NCBI RefSeq assembly: GCF_007556595.1 | Contig: NZ_VJNB01000004.1 | Coordinates: 62,001-126,000, forward strand | DNA from: Tepidimonas alkaliphilus | GTDB taxonomy: Bacteria > Pseudomonadota > Gammaproteobacteria > Burkholderiales > Burkholderiaceae_C | Direction: 5' to 3' | DNA: 64,000 nt | In this document: positions 25,923-37,218 of the stretch, piece by piece | Numbering within the stretch: position 1 is the first letter of the stretch | Layout: every line of letters starts with the position of its first letter | Position numbers and translations under genes: made by a program | Notes under the pieces: model-generated | What the model was told of the DNA's origin: nothing | What the model saw: only the letters and a program-made list of their open reading frames with translations | The model's database searches: none

Positions 25923-27065
25923 TCAGGCGGGATAGAGCGCCCCGAGGATGCGCGGTCCCGCCGCCCCGGTGACCTCCGGCACGTTGCCGGGGTGGCCGCG
26001 CAGGTGCTGCGCCGCCAGCCAGGCGAACGCCGCCGCCTCCACTTGCTCGGCAGGCCAGCCGTGCAGATCGGTCGGCTCCACTGGCACCGGCCATAGCCGC
26101 TCGCTCAGGCCGTTCATCAGCTGGCGGTTGCGTGCCCCGCCGCCGCACACCAGCACGCGCTGCAGGCTGCCCGGGCCGGCCTCGCCCCAGTCGCCGTCCA
26201 GCAGCGCGCGCGCCACCGTCTCCACAGTAAAGGCGGCCAGGGTCGCTTGCACGTTGACCGGGGCAAGCTGCGGATGCTGCGCCAGGATGCCGTCCAGCCA
26301 GTTGAGGTTGTAGCGATCGCGTCCGGTGCTGCGCGCGCCGCGCCGCTGCAACCACGGGTCGGCCAGCAGCGCGCGCAGCAGCGCCTCGTCCACTGCGCCC
26401 TGCCGGCCCCAAGCGCCGTCGGCGTCGAACGGCTGGCCGGTGTGGCGCTGGTACCAGCCATCCAGCAGCACGTTGCCGGGGCCGGTGTCGAAGCCACGCA
26501 CCTGGCCGTCGGCGCGCAGCAGCGTGGCGTTGGCGATGCCGCCGATGTTGACCACCGCCACCGCCTGAGCCGGTACGCCGAAGGCGGCGCGATGGAAGGC
26601 GGGCACCAGCGGCGCGCCCTGCCCGCCAGCGGCCACATCGCGGCTGCGCAGGTCGGCGACGACCGGCAGCCCGGTGCGCTCCGCCAGCCGCGCTGCATCC
26701 AGCAGCTGCACGGTGTAGGGGGCTTCGCCGTCGCGCAGCGCCGGGTGGCCGGGGGGGCAGTGGCGCACGGTCTGGCCGTGCGCGCCGAGGGCGGCCACGT
26801 CCTTGGCGGTCAAGCCCGTGGCGTTGAGCAAGTCGGCCACCACGTCCGCGTAGAGGTCGGCCAACGCCGCGGCGGCTTGCTGGCTGCGATGCAGCTCATC
26901 CGGCCCGGGGGTTTGCAGCGCCAGCAGCTCGCTGCGCAACGCGGCAGGCATGGGTCGGTGCGCATGCGCCAAGGCCCGCCCGGCGCCACCGCTTTCGTCG
27001 AACGAAGCCAGCACGCCATCGACGCCATCCAGCGACGTGCCGGACATCAACCCGATGACGCGCAT
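25923..27065 (-). CDS. anmK: Anhydro-N-acetylmuramic acid kinase
   Basis: AnmK phosphorylates and opens 1,6-anhydro-MurNAc from turned-over peptidoglycan to MurNAc-6-P. The 380-residue protein begins MRVIGLMSGTSLDGVDGVL, the ATP-binding signature. GAHGQTVRHCP, VNIGGIANATLL, and FDTGPGNVLLDGW are family blocks. It lies 23 nt downstream of the M23 endopeptidase gene on the same strand and so is probably in a cell-wall turnover operon. With mpl at 4.1 kb it supports murein recycling. Confidence 0.96.
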   Translation of the reverse strand: MRVIGLMSGTSLDGVDGVLASFDESGGAGRALAHAHRPMPAALRSELLALQTPGPDELHRSQQAAAALADLYADVVADLLNATGLTAKDVAALGAHGQTVRHCPPGHPALRDGEAPYTVQLLDAARLAERTGLPVVADLRSRDVAAGGQGAPLVPAFHRAAFGVPAQAVAVVNIGGIANATLLRADGQVRGFDTGPGNVLLDGWYQRHTGQPFDADGAWGRQGAVDEALLRALLADPWLQRRGARSTGRDRYNLNWLDGILAQHPQLAPVNVQATLAAFTVETVARALLDGDWGEAGPGSLQRVLVCGGGARNRQLMNGLSERLWPVPVEPTDLHGWPAEQVEAAAFAWLAAQHLRGHPGNVPEVTGAAGPRILGALYPA

Positions 27066-27088
27066 GCCCGTGCGTGGCGTGGGGCGGT

Positions 27089-28417
27089 TTACTCTGCGCT
27101 GGCCTGCACCAGCCAGCGCGCGGCATCCAGCTGGCTTTGCATCGCGGCGGCGACCTGCGCGAAGGCAGGCCGCCAGCGCGCCTCCAACGGCTCGCCGCCA
27201 GGGTTGTCGCGCGCGATCGTCAGCGGATCGCGGTGGCGTCCGCCGACGATGTACTCAAAGTGCAAATGCGGGCCGGTGGCGGTGCCGGTGGCTCCCACGG
27301 CACCCAAAGTTTGGCCTTGCTGCACGCGCTGGCCTTTGCGCACGTCGATCCGGCTCAAGTGCGCATACAGAGTCTGCCGGTCGCCCTTGTGCTGCAGGAT
27401 GACGACGTTGCCGTAGCCGCGCTGCCAGCCGGCAAACGTCACCACCGCGTCGGCCACGCTGCGCACCGGGGTGCCCGTCGGGGCGGCGTAATCAACCCCC
27501 AGGTGGGCGCGGCGGTCGCCATACACGGGGTGGAACCGCATCCCATAGCCGGAGCTGACGCGTGTGAAGGCCAGCGGCGACGCCAGAAACGCGCGCGCCA
27601 AGCTTTCGCCGCGGAAGTTGTAGTAGGCGCCGCGTCCGCCGCCAGGCGGCTCAAACCACACCAAGCCGTGCTCGCGCCCGTCGTTGACGAAGCGCGCGGC
27701 CAGCAGCCGACCCCAGCGCAGCACCTCGCCGTCCGCTTCCAGCGCTTCATAGACCACTTCAAAGCGGTCGCCGACCCGCAGGTCGCGTCGGAAGTCGATC
27801 TCGCCGGCCAGCAAATCGGCCAGTTGCGAGGCGACGCTGTCGGGAAGACCGGCGGCATCGGTGGCGGCGAACAGCGAGCTGCGGATGACCCCGCTGGCCA
27901 GGCGCACCGTGGTCAGCGGCGCGACGCGATCCAGCCGGGCGTCGAACCGCTCGCCGCGGCGCTCCACCACCAATTCTTCGACTTGAGGAGCCTCGCTTTT
28001 CGGTAGCCAACGCGCGCGCAACCGCAACAGCTGACCTTCGTCGTTGACCTCGACGCTGACGCGCTTGCCGGGCTGGCCGCGCCAGAGTTGAGATGCACGG
28101 GCGTCTTGGCGCAAGAACGCTTCCGCCGCCCGGTCGTGCACGCCCAAGCGCTGCAGCAGCGTGGCCAGCGTGTCGTCCCGGCGCGTGATGTCGGTGCGGT
28201 AGAGCACGAACGGCGCGTCGGCGTCAGCCTTGGGCGTGGGGGCCAGGGTCAGCGCTTCGGTGACTTGCTTCGACGGCAGGCGGTCGATGGCGGCATCCAG
28301 CGGACCGGTGCCGAACGCGGTGACGGCGGTTCCCATCAACAGCGCCGCCAAGGCGGCCATGGCTCGCCGGGGGTGGCGTCGCAGCCAATGGGTGACCCCA
28401 TCCAGTGTTGCTTTCAT
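27089..28417 (-). CDS. M23 (LytM-type) peptidoglycan DD-endopeptidase
   Basis: A 442-residue cell-wall hydrolase of the MepM/YebA type. It has an N-terminal membrane anchor (residues 17-36, AMAALAALLMGTAVTAFG), an OapA/LysM-like middle region (residues 70-120, DTLATLLQRLGV), and a C-terminal peptidase M23 domain. The zinc ligands lie in HLGVDYAAP near residue 304 and HLHFE near 387, both intact. Such enzymes cut peptide cross-links to allow wall growth. It precedes anmK in the same orientation and is divergent from tyrS, an arrangement common in Burkholderiales. Confidence 0.93.
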   Translation of the reverse strand: MKATLDGVTHWLRRHPRRAMAALAALLMGTAVTAFGTGPLDAAIDRLPSKQVTEALTLAPTPKADADAPFVLYRTDITRRDDTLATLLQRLGVHDRAAEAFLRQDARASQLWRGQPGKRVSVEVNDEGQLLRLRARWLPKSEAPQVEELVVERRGERFDARLDRVAPLTTVRLASGVIRSSLFAATDAAGLPDSVASQLADLLAGEIDFRRDLRVGDRFEVVYEALEADGEVLRWGRLLAARFVNDGREHGLVWFEPPGGGRGAYYNFRGESLARAFLASPLAFTRVSSGYGMRFHPVYGDRRAHLGVDYAAPTGTPVRSVADAVVTFAGWQRGYGNVVILQHKGDRQTLYAHLSRIDVRKGQRVQQGQTLGAVGATGTATGPHLHFEYIVGGRHRDPLTIARDNPGGEPLEARWRPAFAQVAAAMQSQLDAARWLVQASAE

Positions 28418-28528
28418 GCGCTTGGAATCTCCAACGCCTCTTCACCACCTGCCAGTGCAGCAGGCAGTCAACGAGGCCGACGGCGCAGCCGCTCGCGCAA
28501 CGGACGGCTTGCGGGCGCCGACTACAAT

Positions 28529-28569
28529 CGGATGCCTTCGGGCTGGCGGCGCCGCCGATGAGGCATCCG
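28529..28569 (+). promoter_or_regulatory. Hairpin in the tyrS upstream region
   Basis: CGGATGCC (28529-28536) pairs perfectly with GGCATCCG (28562-28569), with an inner GGCGGCGCCGCC palindrome. A TACAAT -10-like box (28523-28528) lies directly before it. It could be a structured 5' leader, an operator, or chance in GC-rich DNA. Confidence 0.3.
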
Positions 28570-28626
28570 GCGCAAAACGGGGCAAGTATAGCTGGCCTTG
28601 AGCGGGCGTCATTCGGGTTAACCCTC

Positions 28627-29886
28627 ATGGATCGATCAAGCGTCTTGGCCGCCGATGCGGCGGTTGCCGAAGCGTTGCAAGGGGCGTCGGAGGCCGTGCG
28701 GCACGCGCTGGCGGTGACGCTGCGCGGCTGCGAGGAGCTGTTGCCGGTGGCCGACTGGGTGCGCAAGCTGCGCCGCAGCGAAGCCACGGGCCAGCCGCTG
28801 CGCATCAAGCTGGGGCTGGACCCCACCGCGCCGGACATTCACCTCGGCCACACCGTGGTGCTCAACAAGCTGCGGCAGCTGCAGGATCTGGGGCACACGG
28901 TGATCTTTTTGATCGGCGACTTCACCAGCCTGATCGGCGATCCGTCCGGGCGCAACACCACGCGCCCGCCGCTGACGCCGCAGCAGATCAAGGCCAACGC
29001 CGAGACCTACTACCAGCAGGCCAGCCTGGTGCTGGATCCGGCCCGCACCGAGATCCGCTACAACAGCGAGTGGAGCGATGCGCTGGGCGCGCGCGGCATG
29101 ATCGAGCTGGCGGCCAAATACACCGTGGCGCGCATGATGGAGCGCGAGGACTTCACCAAGCGTTTCCGCGCCGGCACGCCGATCTCGATCCACGAGTTTC
29201 TCTATCCGCTGATGCAGGGCTACGACTCGGTGGCGCTGAAAAGCGACCTCGAATTGGGCGGCACCGATCAAAAGTTCAATTTGCTGATGGGCCGTCACCT
29301 GCAAGCGGAGTATGGGCAGGAGCCGCAGTGCATCCTGACGATGCCGCTGCTGGAGGGCCTGGACGGCGTCGAGAAAATGTCCAAGTCCAAGGGCAACTAC
29401 ATCGGCATCACCGAGGATGCCAACACCATGTTCGCCAAGGTGCTCTCGATCAGCGACGAGCTGATGTGGCGCTGGTTTACGCTGCTGTCCTTTCGCAGCG
29501 AAGCCGAGATCGCCGCGCTGCGCGCCCAGGTGCAACAAGGCCGCAACCCCAAGGAAGTCAAGCTGGAGCTGGCGCGCGAGATCACCGCGCGCTTCCACGG
29601 CGCGGCGGCGGCGGCGCGCGCCGAAGAGGATTTCCACCTGCGCGCGCGCGGCGGCGTGCCGGACGAGATCCCGGAGGTGCGCCTGGGCGGCGCGCCGCTG
29701 GGCATCGGCGTGCTGCTGAAGCAAGCGGGTCTTGCGCCGTCCACCAGCGAGGCCAACCGGCTGATCGACGGCGGCGGCGTGCGGGTGGATGGCAGCGTGG
29801 TGACCGACAAAGGCCTGAAACTGCCGGCGGGCACCTACGTGGTGCAGATCGGCAAGCGCAAGTTTGCCCGCGTGACGTTGGCCTGA
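28627..29886 (+). CDS. tyrS: Tyrosyl-tRNA synthetase
   Basis: Charges tRNA-Tyr. The 419-residue protein is of the TyrZ-like subgroup. The class I signature is HLGH near residues 73-76 (in place of HIGH) and the KMSKS loop is intact near 250-254 (GVEKMSKSKGNYIG). LIGDFTSLIGDPSGRN and YPLMQGYDSVALKSDLELGGTDQ bind substrate. The C-terminal S4 domain (NRLIDGGGVRVDGSVV) binds tRNA. ATG 28627 fits the family start; an upstream in-frame extension crosses the M23 gene's 5' region and is rejected. Confidence 0.97.
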   Translation: MDRSSVLAADAAVAEALQGASEAVRHALAVTLRGCEELLPVADWVRKLRRSEATGQPLRIKLGLDPTAPDIHLGHTVVLNKLRQLQDLGHTVIFLIGDFTSLIGDPSGRNTTRPPLTPQQIKANAETYYQQASLVLDPARTEIRYNSEWSDALGARGMIELAAKYTVARMMEREDFTKRFRAGTPISIHEFLYPLMQGYDSVALKSDLELGGTDQKFNLLMGRHLQAEYGQEPQCILTMPLLEGLDGVEKMSKSKGNYIGITEDANTMFAKVLSISDELMWRWFTLLSFRSEAEIAALRAQVQQGRNPKEVKLELAREITARFHGAAAAARAEEDFHLRARGGVPDEIPEVRLGGAPLGIGVLLKQAGLAPSTSEANRLIDGGGVRVDGSVVTDKGLKLPAGTYVVQIGKRKFARVTLA

Positions 29887-29902
29887 TGCCCAGGAGCGCG
29901 TC

Positions 29903-30847
29903 GTGGATCTATGGTCGCGCCTGACGCCGCAGCGGCTGCTGGCGGCCTCGGTGGCGGTGGCGCTGGCCACCATCGTGCTAAAAACCGCGGCCTGGTGGAT
30001 CACCGACTCGGTGGGGCTGCTGTCCGATGCCCTGGAGTCGATCGTCAATCTGGCCGGGGCGACCTTCGGCCTGTGGATGGTGACCCTGGCGGCGCAGCCC
30101 GCCGATGCCGAACACCCTTACGGCCACCACAAAGCCGAATATTTTTCCGCGGGCTTTGAGGGGCTGCTGATCATCGCCGCGGCGTTGGGCATCGGCTGGG
30201 CCGCGCTGCACCGGCTGCTGCAACCGCAGCCATTGCAGCGGCTGGATTGGGGACTGGGGCTGTCGGTGCTGAGCTCGGCGCTCAATGGCGTGCTGGCGGC
30301 GGTGATGCTGCGCGCCGCGCGCGTGCACCGCTCGCAGGCGCTGGAGGGCGATGCGCGTCATCTGCTGACCGATGTGTGGACCTCGGCCGGGGTGATCGTC
30401 GGGTTGATGCTGGTGGCCGCCACGGGTTGGGGTTGGCTCGATCCGATGGTGGCGTTGCTGGTGGCCGCCAACATCGCCCGCGAAGGCGGGCGGCTGGTGT
30501 GGCAAGCCAGCCAGGGGCTGATGGACCGCGCCGTGGAGCCGCAGGTGCGCGCGGCCATCGAGGCGGTGCTGGCCGACTTTTTGCAGCGCGCCCAAGCCGA
30601 AGGCGCCCTGCTGCGGTTTGATCACCTGCACACCCGCCAAGCCGGGCAGCGCTGCTATGTCGATGTCCACCTGCACGCTCCGCCGCAGTGGACCCTGCGG
30701 CGTGCCGCCGAGCTGCGCCAGCAAGTGGAGCAGGCGCTGATGGAGGCGGTGCCGGGCGTGCGCGCCACCATCCAGGTGTTGCCCAACGACACTGAAACCG
30801 TGTTCGATGCCGCTTGCCCGCCGCCGGGGCGCCCATCCCTCGGTTGA
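29903..30847 (+). CDS. Cation diffusion facilitator (Fe/Zn-type efflux)
   Basis: A 314-residue CDF transporter with six membrane segments in the first 210 residues and a cytoplasmic C-terminal domain (from about 215). Metal-site residues are visible: SLLSDALESIVN in TM2 (as SVGLLSDALES), HPYGHHKAEYFSAG after TM3, and DARHLLTDVWTS in TM5. The paired D/H arrangement is that of FieF-like zinc/iron/cadmium exporters; the ion is not certain. The start is GTG at 29903, 16 nt after tyrS, so the two may be co-transcribed. Confidence 0.92.
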   Translation: MDLWSRLTPQRLLAASVAVALATIVLKTAAWWITDSVGLLSDALESIVNLAGATFGLWMVTLAAQPADAEHPYGHHKAEYFSAGFEGLLIIAAALGIGWAALHRLLQPQPLQRLDWGLGLSVLSSALNGVLAAVMLRAARVHRSQALEGDARHLLTDVWTSAGVIVGLMLVAATGWGWLDPMVALLVAANIAREGGRLVWQASQGLMDRAVEPQVRAAIEAVLADFLQRAQAEGALLRFDHLHTRQAGQRCYVDVHLHAPPQWTLRRAAELRQQVEQALMEAVPGVRATIQVLPNDTETVFDAACPPPGRPSLG

Positions 30848-30888
30848 GCGCTCACGCGCCGCAGCGCAGGGCGCGTCAGCCGAACGGC

Positions 30889-31359
30889 TTAACCCCGCGC
30901 GACATAAGGGTTGGCAAAGCCCAGCCGCGCCAGGATGGCGATCTCGCGCGCCTCCATCGCCTCGGCCTCGGCCTCGCCGCGCTCGTGGTCCCAGCCCTGC
31001 GCGTGCAGCGCCCCGTGCACCAGCAGGTGCGCGTAGTGCGCCTGCAGCGTCTTGCCCTGCTCGGCGGCCTCGCGCGCCACCACCGGCGCGCACAGCACCA
31101 GGTCGGCCAGCACCACCGGCTCAGCCTGGTAGTCGAAGGTCAGCACGTTGGTGGCGTAGTCCTTGTGCCGCCAGGTGCGGTTGAGGCTGCGGCCCTCCTC
31201 GGCGTCGACGATGCGCACGGTCAGCTCCGCCGGGCGCTGCAGCGCATGGCGCAGCCAGCGCGCCACCGCATGGCGCGGCAGCGCGGCGCGGTGCGCCTCC
31301 ACGCCGTCAAAGCGGGCGAACTGCAGCGACAGGGCCAGCGCGGGCAGAGGCTTGGGCAT
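30889..31359 (-). CDS. ybeY: rRNA-processing endoribonuclease YbeY
   Basis: A 156-residue zinc endoribonuclease needed for 16S rRNA 3' maturation and ribosome quality control. The family zinc motif H-x3-H-x5-H is in [39 protein letters not shown] is the second signature. It follows the phoH gene by 11 nt on the same strand, the usual ybeZ-ybeY pairing. Confidence 0.96.
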   Translation of the reverse strand: MPKPLPALALSLQFARFDGVEAHRAALPRHAVARWLRHALQRPAELTVRIVDAEEGRSLNRTWRHKDYATNVLTFDYQAEPVVLADLVLCAPVVAREAAEQGKTLQAHYAHLLVHGALHAQGWDHERGEAEAEAMEAREIAILARLGFANPYVARG

Positions 31360-31370
31360 CGGCGGGGCTT

Positions 31371-32315
<945 letters not shown>

Positions 32316-32414
32316 AGCGGATAATCCCCGGCAAAGTGGGCTGGCGAGGGCGCCGGCCCGCAGCGCCTGGACGCCTGGACGGCGGACGGGCGCGCGGCGG
32401 CGCAAGGTAAGGCA

Positions 32415-32993
32415 ATGATAGGCAAACTCTCAGGCACGTTGATCGACAAGCAGCCGCCGCAGATCCTGGTGGATTGCGGCGGCGTCGGCTACGAGGTGGA
32501 GGTGCCGATGAGCACCTTCTACGGCCTGCCGGCGCTGGGCCAGCCGGTGGCGCTGCTGACGCACCTGGTGGTGCGCGAGGACGCGCAGCTGCTCTACGGC
32601 TTTGCCACCGCGGCGGAGCGCGCGGCGTTTCGCGAGCTGATCCGCATCGGCGGCGTCGGCCCGCGCATCGCGCTGGCGGTGCTGTCGGGCCTGAGCGTGG
32701 CGGAGCTGGCGCAGGCCGTGGCGGCGCAGGAGGCCGGCCGCCTCATCAAGATCCCCGGCATCGGCAAGAAGACCGCCGAGCGGCTGCTGCTGGAGCTGCG
32801 CGGGCGGCTGGCGCCCGACCTGGGGCCAGTGGCGGCCGGCGCGCCGCTCGACGACGCGCAGGCCGACATCCAGCAGGCGCTGCTGGCGTTGGGCTACAGC
32901 GAGCGCGAGGCCGCCGCGGCGATCAAGGGGCTGCCCGCCGGCGTCGGCGTCGCCGAGGGGATCAAGCTGGCGCTGAAGGCGCTGGCCAAGTGA
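32415..32993 (+). CDS. ruvA: Holliday junction helicase subunit RuvA
   Basis: RuvA binds four-way DNA junctions and loads RuvB. The 192-residue protein begins [31 protein letters not shown], the OB-fold domain; helix-hairpin-helix motifs are at [18 protein letters not shown] and [16 protein letters not shown]; the C-terminal domain III ([21 protein letters not shown]) contacts RuvB. It starts 100 nt from the divergent ybeZ start and is followed by ruvB after 28 nt. Confidence 0.97.
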   Translation: MIGKLSGTLIDKQPPQILVDCGGVGYEVEVPMSTFYGLPALGQPVALLTHLVVREDAQLLYGFATAAERAAFRELIRIGGVGPRIALAVLSGLSVAELAQAVAAQEAGRLIKIPGIGKKTAERLLLELRGRLAPDLGPVAAGAPLDDAQADIQQALLALGYSEREAAAAIKGLPAGVGVAEGIKLALKALAK

Positions 32994-33021
32994 CACACGG
33001 ATGCAGACGAGGGCGGCAGGC

Positions 33022-34095
<1,074 letters not shown>

Positions 34096-34170
34096 CCGCG
34101 GGTCGGGCCAAGTTGCCCGCTGGTCGGTGAAGCCTTGCGATGCCGCTCGGTCGTCACACAGCAGAGGGGC

Positions 34171-34193
34171 CCGCCTGCTAGGCTTGCAGGCGG
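34171..34193. other. Hairpin between ruvB and the pentapeptide gene
   Basis: CCGCCTGC (34171-34178) and GCAGGCGG (34186-34193) form a perfect 8-bp stem. No T-tract follows, so it may be a weak or Rho-assisted end for ruvAB. Confidence 0.35.
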
Positions 34194-34232
34194 CTCTCCA
34201 GGCATCTCAATGACCACAGAAAGGAGGCAGGC

Positions 34233-34784
34233 ATGCGGGGGTCGATCGTGCGCCACGCGGTGGCCACAGGAATGGCTTGTATGGGGCTGAGCGTTGCGGC
34301 GCAAAGCGTGGTGGTGGATCCGTCGGGTCGGGTCTCAGTGCAAGGCGGCGGCGCCGGCGTGCAGGTGGACCCGCATGGCGGCATCAAGGTGGATGCAGGC
34401 GCCGGCAAGTCCGCCTCCGCAGGCGCGTCGGCGGGCGCCGGGCGGCGCTTTGTCAACGCCGACTTGCAGGGCCAGTCGTTTCAGGGCCAAAACTTGAACG
34501 GCGCCAGTTTTGTCAACACTCAAGCGCAGTCGGCGTCGTTCCAGCGGGCCCAGTTGCAGGGGGCGCAATTCACCAACGCCGATTTGTCGCAGGCTGATTT
34601 GCGCGGTGCCAATCTGGAAGGGGCCAGCCTGACCAACAGCGACTCCAGCGGTGCCGATTTGCGTGAGGCCAACCTGCGCCGCGTGCGCATGGTCAACACG
34701 GATTTGGACGGCGCCAAGCTCGATGGCGCGACCTGGACGGATGGCCGCCGTTGCGCGGCAGGCTCGGTCGGGCGTTGCCGCTAG
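34233..34784 (+). CDS. Exported pentapeptide-repeat protein
   Basis: A 183-residue protein with a signal peptide (cleavage likely near AAQS, residue 23-24), a Gly/Val-rich linker (VDPSGRVSVQGGGAGVQVDP, residues 28-47), and a pentapeptide-repeat domain from about 73 to 170 with repeats of the A(D/N)LxG type (NADLQG, ADLRGANLEGASL, ADLREANL). The C-terminus has two cysteines (RRCAAGSVGRCR) that could form a disulfide. Repeats of this kind form a right-handed beta-helix; cellular role unknown. A strong AAAGGAGG site precedes the ATG. It stands alone. Confidence 0.85.
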   Translation: MRGSIVRHAVATGMACMGLSVAAQSVVVDPSGRVSVQGGGAGVQVDPHGGIKVDAGAGKSASAGASAGAGRRFVNADLQGQSFQGQNLNGASFVNTQAQSASFQRAQLQGAQFTNADLSQADLRGANLEGASLTNSDSSGADLREANLRRVRMVNTDLDGAKLDGATWTDGRRCAAGSVGRCR

Positions 34785-34799
34785 GCGGCCACGCCGCGC

Positions 34800-35456
34800 T
34801 TAGGCAGCGGCGGATTCGTCACGCGGGCCGGCCTCGTCGGCTTCCTCCAAATGGCGCGTGTCGCCCCACGACAGCAGCGCAAAGCCGCTGTCGGCGGTCC
34901 ACAGCAGGCGGTGGATGGCGGCGTTGGCCATCGCCCAGGCGCGCGGAGCCTGCAAGTCGATGCGGGTGGCGGTGCGATAAAGGATGTCCAGCACGCCGCC
35001 GTGCGCCACCACGGCAATCGCCTGGCCCGGGTGGCGCGCGGCCAGCTCGGTGAATGTGGCCTCTACCCGCTCGCGCAGCTGCAGCAGCGACTCGCCGCCA
35101 GGCGGGGCGTAGTCCGGGATGCGGTTTTTCCACGCCAGCACCACCTCTGGATGGGTTTGCTCCAGCTCGGTCCAGGTGTGGCCTTGGAAGACGCCAAAGC
35201 AGCGCTCGCGCAGGCCGGCGTGCGTCTGCACCGCCAGCCCCAGCGCCTGCGCCAGCGGCTCGGCGGTGGCGCGCGCGCGGCTCAAGTCGCTGCTGTAAAT
35301 GGCCGCCAGCGCCTCGTGACGCAGCGCCAGCGCCACACGCTGCGCTTGCCAGCGGCCGGTTTCGTTGAGGGGAATGTCCAGTTGACCTTGGATGCGGGAT
35401 TCGCGGTTCCAGGCCGTCTCGCCGTGGCGAATGGCAAACAGACGTGTCAGTTGCAT
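34800..35456 (-). CDS. Histidine phosphatase (phosphoglycerate-mutase-like)
   Basis: A 218-residue cytoplasmic phosphatase of the dPGM/CobC superfamily. The active-site motif is FAIRHGETAWN near residues 7-17, with the second His in VVAHGGVLDILYR near 157. CFGVFQGHTWTELEQTHP is the usual substrate loop. Family members act on sugar phosphates, phosphoglycerate or alpha-ribazole phosphate; no cobalamin-synthesis genes adjoin, so I leave the substrate open. It diverges from cheV. Confidence 0.9.
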   Translation of the reverse strand: MQLTRLFAIRHGETAWNRESRIQGQLDIPLNETGRWQAQRVALALRHEALAAIYSSDLSRARATAEPLAQALGLAVQTHAGLRERCFGVFQGHTWTELEQTHPEVVLAWKNRIPDYAPPGGESLLQLRERVEATFTELAARHPGQAIAVVAHGGVLDILYRTATRIDLQAPRAWAMANAAIHRLLWTADSGFALLSWGDTRHLEEADEAGPRDESAAA

Positions 35457-35549
35457 GGGGGTTGGAGGGGGCTGCGGTTCAGCCTAGAATGGTAAAGCGT
35501 GACGAAAGCACGCCCAAGCCGCAACGATGGCCGCAAAGAGGATGGCGTC

Positions 35550-36533
35550 ATGAGCAGCGCGTTCCAAAAAGAGGTTGATGAGCGCACCAACCTGACCGGT
35601 TCGAACAAATTCGAAATGCTGCTGTTCCGGCTGGGGCGCGCCCCCGGCACGCAGCAGTCGGAGCTGTTTGGCATCAATGTGTTCAAAATCCGCGAGATTG
35701 TGGCGATGCCGCAGATCACCGCGATGGCCGGCGCGCCGCAGCACGTGCTGGGCATGGTCAATCTGCGCGGGCAGGTGATTCCGGTGATCGATTTGCCGGC
35801 GGTGGTGGGCTGCACGCCTGAAACGGGCCTCAACCTGATGCTGGTCACGGAGTATGCCCGCTCCACCCAGGGCTTTGCCGCCGAGGCGGTGGAAGACATC
35901 GTGCGGCTGGACTGGAACCAAATCCTGGCAGCCGACAACACCGCTTCGGTGGCGCGCGGGCTGGTGACCAGCATCGCGCGCATCGACGACGGCCAAGGTG
36001 GCACGCGGCTGGTGCAGATTTTGGATGTGGAGTCGATCCTGCAAAAGGTCATGCCCAGCGAGCATGTCGAGGTCAAGCAGGATCAGGTGGGGCCGGCGGT
36101 GCGCCTCAAGCCCGGCGCCGTGGTGTTGGCGGCGGACGACTCCTTTGTCGCGCGCAGCATGATCGAGGCCGAGCTCAAGGCGCTGGGCCTGCCGTTCATC
36201 ATGACCAAATCGGGCCAAGAAGCTTGGACGGCGTTGCAGGAAATCGCCGCCGATGCGCGCGCCAAGGGGCAGCCGATCCACGAGCGCGTGGCGGTGGTGC
36301 TCAGCGACCTCGAGATGCCGGAGATGGATGGCTTTACGCTGACGCGCAACATCAAGGCCGATCCGGCGCTGCGCTCAATTCCGGTGGTGATCCATTCCTC
36401 GTTGACCGGCGACACCAACGAGCGCCACGTGCAACGCGCCGGCGCCGACGCCTACGTGGCCAAATTTGCCGCCAAAGAGCTGGCCGACGCGCTGCGCAAG
36501 GTGCTCAGCGACGCGCGGGCGGTGGCGGCCTGA
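35550..36533 (+). CDS. cheV: Chemotaxis protein CheV
   Basis: CheV couples receptors to the CheA kinase and can be phosphorylated. The 327-residue protein has an N-terminal CheW-like domain (residues 22-175, GINVFKIREIVAMPQ and VLGMVNLRGQVIPVIDL) and a C-terminal response-regulator domain (about 190-325) with acidic DD in LAADDS, phospho-acceptor Asp253 in VVLSDLEMPEMDG, and Lys in YVAKFAAKEL. ATG 35550 is chosen for the family start (MSSAFQKEVDERTNL). No other chemotaxis genes are nearby. Confidence 0.95.
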   Translation: MSSAFQKEVDERTNLTGSNKFEMLLFRLGRAPGTQQSELFGINVFKIREIVAMPQITAMAGAPQHVLGMVNLRGQVIPVIDLPAVVGCTPETGLNLMLVTEYARSTQGFAAEAVEDIVRLDWNQILAADNTASVARGLVTSIARIDDGQGGTRLVQILDVESILQKVMPSEHVEVKQDQVGPAVRLKPGAVVLAADDSFVARSMIEAELKALGLPFIMTKSGQEAWTALQEIAADARAKGQPIHERVAVVLSDLEMPEMDGFTLTRNIKADPALRSIPVVIHSSLTGDTNERHVQRAGADAYVAKFAAKELADALRKVLSDARAVAA

Positions 36534-36560
36534 CGCGTTGCCTGTGCGCGGATGGCCGTG

Positions 36561-37190
36561 TCAGCGTGGCGGCTCGATGACCACGCGGCGCGGCCCGGTG
36601 GGCGGCTGTGGAAAGCCGTCCAGCGCCGCCTGCAGCAGTGCCCGCCACAGCGTCGGGCTGTCCGCCCATGGGCCATCTTGGGTGGCGCGGGTTTCATACA
36701 CCACTTCGCCGCTGCGCCGGTCGCGCACCGTCAGCGTGACCTCACGCACGTAATAGGGTGGACGAACCTGCCACAGCAACCCTAGCGAGCTGACCACGCC
36801 GCGGCCCACCAGCACTTGGCCATACGGCGCCCAGCCGGGGCGAGGCTCAGGCGCATCCCAAGGCGCATACGGGTAGCGCACCGACCGAGCCACCAGCTGC
36901 ACGCCCCACGGCACCGCCTCCGCCGCGGCGTCGGCGCGTTGCAGGCCGTGGGTGGCCAGCGCTTCAGCCGCCAGCGCCTCGAGTTCATCTTGTTCGCGCG
37001 CGCTGGGGCCGCTGCGCTGCGACGGCAAGCGTTCAAACAGGTAGCGATCCCCCGCCGCAGGCCGGGTCGCGGCAGGCCAGGCCGCCACGCTTTGCACGCT
37101 GTGTTCCAGCCGCAGCGTGCTGGCGCAGCCGGCCAGCCACGCGGCCACGACGGCAAAGCTCAGCAGCCACAACATGCGGGTACGGGCCAT
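36561..37190 (-). CDS. DUF4136-type lipoprotein
   Basis: A 209-residue lipoprotein. The signal peptide MARTRMLWLLSFAVVAAWLAGC ends at a clear lipobox (LAGC, Cys22). The mature part has the DUF4136 style: RYLFERLPSQRSGPSAREQDELEALAAEAL, then a beta-rich domain ending LTVRDRRSGEVVYETRATQDG. The function of the family is unknown. I take ATG 37190; an ATG 15 nt upstream is possible. It lies 28 nt after ttcA on the same strand. Confidence 0.8.
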   Translation of the reverse strand: MARTRMLWLLSFAVVAAWLAGCASTLRLEHSVQSVAAWPAATRPAAGDRYLFERLPSQRSGPSAREQDELEALAAEALATHGLQRADAAAEAVPWGVQLVARSVRYPYAPWDAPEPRPGWAPYGQVLVGRGVVSSLGLLWQVRPPYYVREVTLTVRDRRSGEVVYETRATQDGPWADSPTLWRALLQAALDGFPQPPTGPRRVVIEPPR

Positions 37191-37218
37191 GGCCGGTTCC
37201 CCCAACAGATCGATTCCG

